A stretch of DNA of 15,034 bases from Deferribacteraceae bacterium UBA1873 (GTDB lineage: Bacteria > Chrysiogenota > Deferribacteres > Deferribacterales > Flexistipitaceae), in NCBI GenBank assembly GCA_002338145.1, contig DDHP01000087.1:2048-17081 (forward strand), read 5' to 3'. The position numbers were made by a program, and so were the translations under genes. Below the pieces are notes generated by a model. The model was given only the letters and a program-made list of their open reading frames with translations. It was not told the origin of the DNA and searched no databases. This document shows positions 13,903-15,034 of this stretch, piece by piece. Position 1 is the stretch's first letter. Every line of letters begins with the position of its first letter.

Positions 13903-14660
13903 ATGGCTGAGAGAAAAGTAGTACTTGAAGGAAAAGAACTTACAAAAGATTTTAAAGGTTTGAGAGCCAATGAAAATGTCAGTTTTAAACTCTTTGAAGG
14001 TGAAATTCTGGGGCTAATAGGCCCGAACGGAGCAGGTAAGACAACCCTGGTTAATATGCTAAGCGGAACACTGTCAATAACAAGCGGCGATGTCATTTAT
14101 AACGACAGATCAATCAAAGGACTGAAGCCTTATCAGATAGGAAGACTTGGATTGATCAGAACCTATCAGATAGTGAAACCGTTTCCGGGGATGTCTGTAC
14201 TGGAAAATATTTCCGTTGGTGCAATGTTCGGCTCAAAAGATAAAGTATACAGCTCCAAGGAATCTAAGGAAAAAGCGGAAGAGATTGCTGATTTTGTGGG
14301 CCTGAGTGATCTTAAAAACCAGCGTGCCGACCAGCTTAATATCGCTGCCAAAAAACGGCTGGAGATTGCAAAAGCGCTGGCGGCAAGACCTAACGTTGTG
14401 CTTTTTGATGAAGTTATGGCGGGTCTGAATCATAAAGAGATAGATTCGGCTGTTCAAGCTTATTAAGAAAGATCAGGGATACAGGCATTTCTATTATTGT
14501 TATTGAGCATGTTATGAGAGCTATCAAGGCTATTTCGGACAGAATTTTTGTCCTGCACCATGGTGTAAAAATAGCCGAAGGTGAACCTGATGATGTTCTT
14601 AGTGACGAAGAAGTTATTAAAGCTTATCTTGGTAAGCGATATAAACAATTGGTATCGTGA
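13903..14660 (+). pseudogene. livG: Amino-acid ABC importer ATPase LivG, broken by a one-base deletion
   Basis: The ATPase that would power LivHM. The first frame encodes residues 1-187 and stops at 14464-14466. It includes Walker A (G40-PNGAGKT, Lys46), the Q-loop Q89, a signature region LNIAAKKRLEIAKALA (145-160) and Walker B with E180 (VVLFDE). The rest of the protein is in another frame from 14460 to the stop at 14658-14660: LLRKIRDTGISIIVIEHVMRAIKAISDRI..., with the essential switch His of IEHVM. Adding one T to GCTTATT at 14458-14463 gives Q-A-L-L-R-K-I-R in frame and a normal total of about 252 residues. It may be a real mutation or a sequencing error. The short product would lack the H-loop and should not hydrolyse ATP normally. 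The signature LNIAAKKR differs from the classic LSGGQ but this subfamily often varies there. Confidence 0.85.
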
Positions 14661-14671
14661 GAGGTTTGTAG

Positions 14672-15034
14672 ATGTTTTCTGTTAAAAATCTAAATGCAGG
14701 TTATGGTGATGTGCAGGTTTTGTGGGACTTGAGTTTTTCCATAGATGAGCCTAAAATTCTTGCAATTGTCGGCTCAAATGGGGCCGGTAAAACAACACTC
14801 CTGAGGACAATTTCCGGGGTGATAAAGCCGAAAAGTGGAGAAATTCTTTTTAAAGGTGAGCGTATAGATGGCAGCTCTTCTCATCATATAGTCCAGAAAG
14901 GTATTATTCACGTGCCCGAAGGCAGGCGTTTGTTTCCTGAATTAACCGTTGATGAAAATCTTTTAATGGGGGCATACGCCAGAAGAAAGGGAAAAAATTT
15001 GCAGAAAAGTTTGGATGAAATTTACGAACTTTTC
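14672..15034 (+). CDS. livF: Amino-acid ABC importer ATPase LivF, 3' end missing
   Basis: The second ATPase of the importer. The first 121 residues are in the window and the frame runs off the right edge; the family is usually about 235 long. Visible parts are FSVKNLNAGYGDVQVLWDLS at the start, Walker A G34-SNGAGK-T41 and the LivF-type segment HVPEGRRLFPELTVDENLLMGAY (80-102), in which VPEGRRLFP is diagnostic and marks the Q-loop region. The signature and Walker B lie beyond the edge. The ATG at 14672 follows the reconstructed livG stop by 11 nt, with GAGAGG at 14659-14664 as ribosome-binding site. The livJ-H-M-G-F order is the standard one. Confidence 0.93.
   Translation, partial: MFSVKNLNAGYGDVQVLWDLSFSIDEPKILAIVGSNGAGKTTLLRTISGVIKPKSGEILFKGERIDGSSSHHIVQKGIIHVPEGRRLFPELTVDENLLMGAYARRKGKNLQKSLDEIYELF

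Noticed and set aside
14455..14466. Programmed ribosomal frameshift in livG
   Set aside because: No slippery heptamer or clear downstream stimulatory hairpin is seen; a simple one-base deletion explains the break better.

Overview
The window is AT-rich chromosomal DNA from a Gram-negative bacterium. It carries a complete RND efflux system with an outer-membrane channel, a GlnK/AmtB ammonium module behind a sigma-54-type promoter, and a periplasmic-binding-protein amino-acid ABC importer. Protein style, base composition and abundant small palindromic repeats suggest a Deferribacteres-like anaerobe (for example Flexistipes or Deferribacter). This is an impression from the sequence, not a proven identification.

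Layout: (1) Positions 1-580 hold the 3' part of a radical-SAM activase-like gene that appears to be frameshifted near its end. (2) Positions 768-7011 hold a self-contained efflux operon on the + strand: a TetR-type repressor with a clear palindromic operator, a periplasmic adaptor, an HAE1-type RND pump and an outer-membrane lipoprotein channel, with almost no spacing between the last three. (3) Positions 7012-7802 are non-coding and rich in repeats: hairpins, a 58-bp element with perfect 11-bp ends, and an inverted copy of a longer dispersed element. (4) Positions 7803-9857, on the - strand, hold glnK and amtB (transcribed in that order from a GG-N10-GC promoter) and then a separately promoted small DUF2325-type protein with a Cys-x2-Cys-x2-Cys cluster, ended by a good terminator. 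(5) Positions 9906-10748 are non-coding and hold a roughly 370-bp MITE-like element that is the inverted partner of the copy in region 3. The nitrogen module therefore sits between inverted repeats. (6) Positions 10805-15034, on the + strand, hold the branched-chain/hydrophobic amino-acid ABC importer livJ-livH-livM-livG-livF. A terminator-like attenuator lies between livJ and livH, livG is broken by an apparent one-base deletion, and livF runs off the end.

How the genes work together: the efflux genes should form one tripartite drug/solvent exporter under local TetR control. GlnK senses nitrogen status and gates AmtB, and sigma-54 control fits induction under nitrogen limitation. The Liv system imports amino acids, which can also serve as a nitrogen source. 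I found no tRNA, rRNA, CRISPR array, intact transposase or prophage gene. I did not find a convincing new multi-gene system. The most unusual material is the repeat architecture around the glnK-amtB block and the two frameshifted genes.
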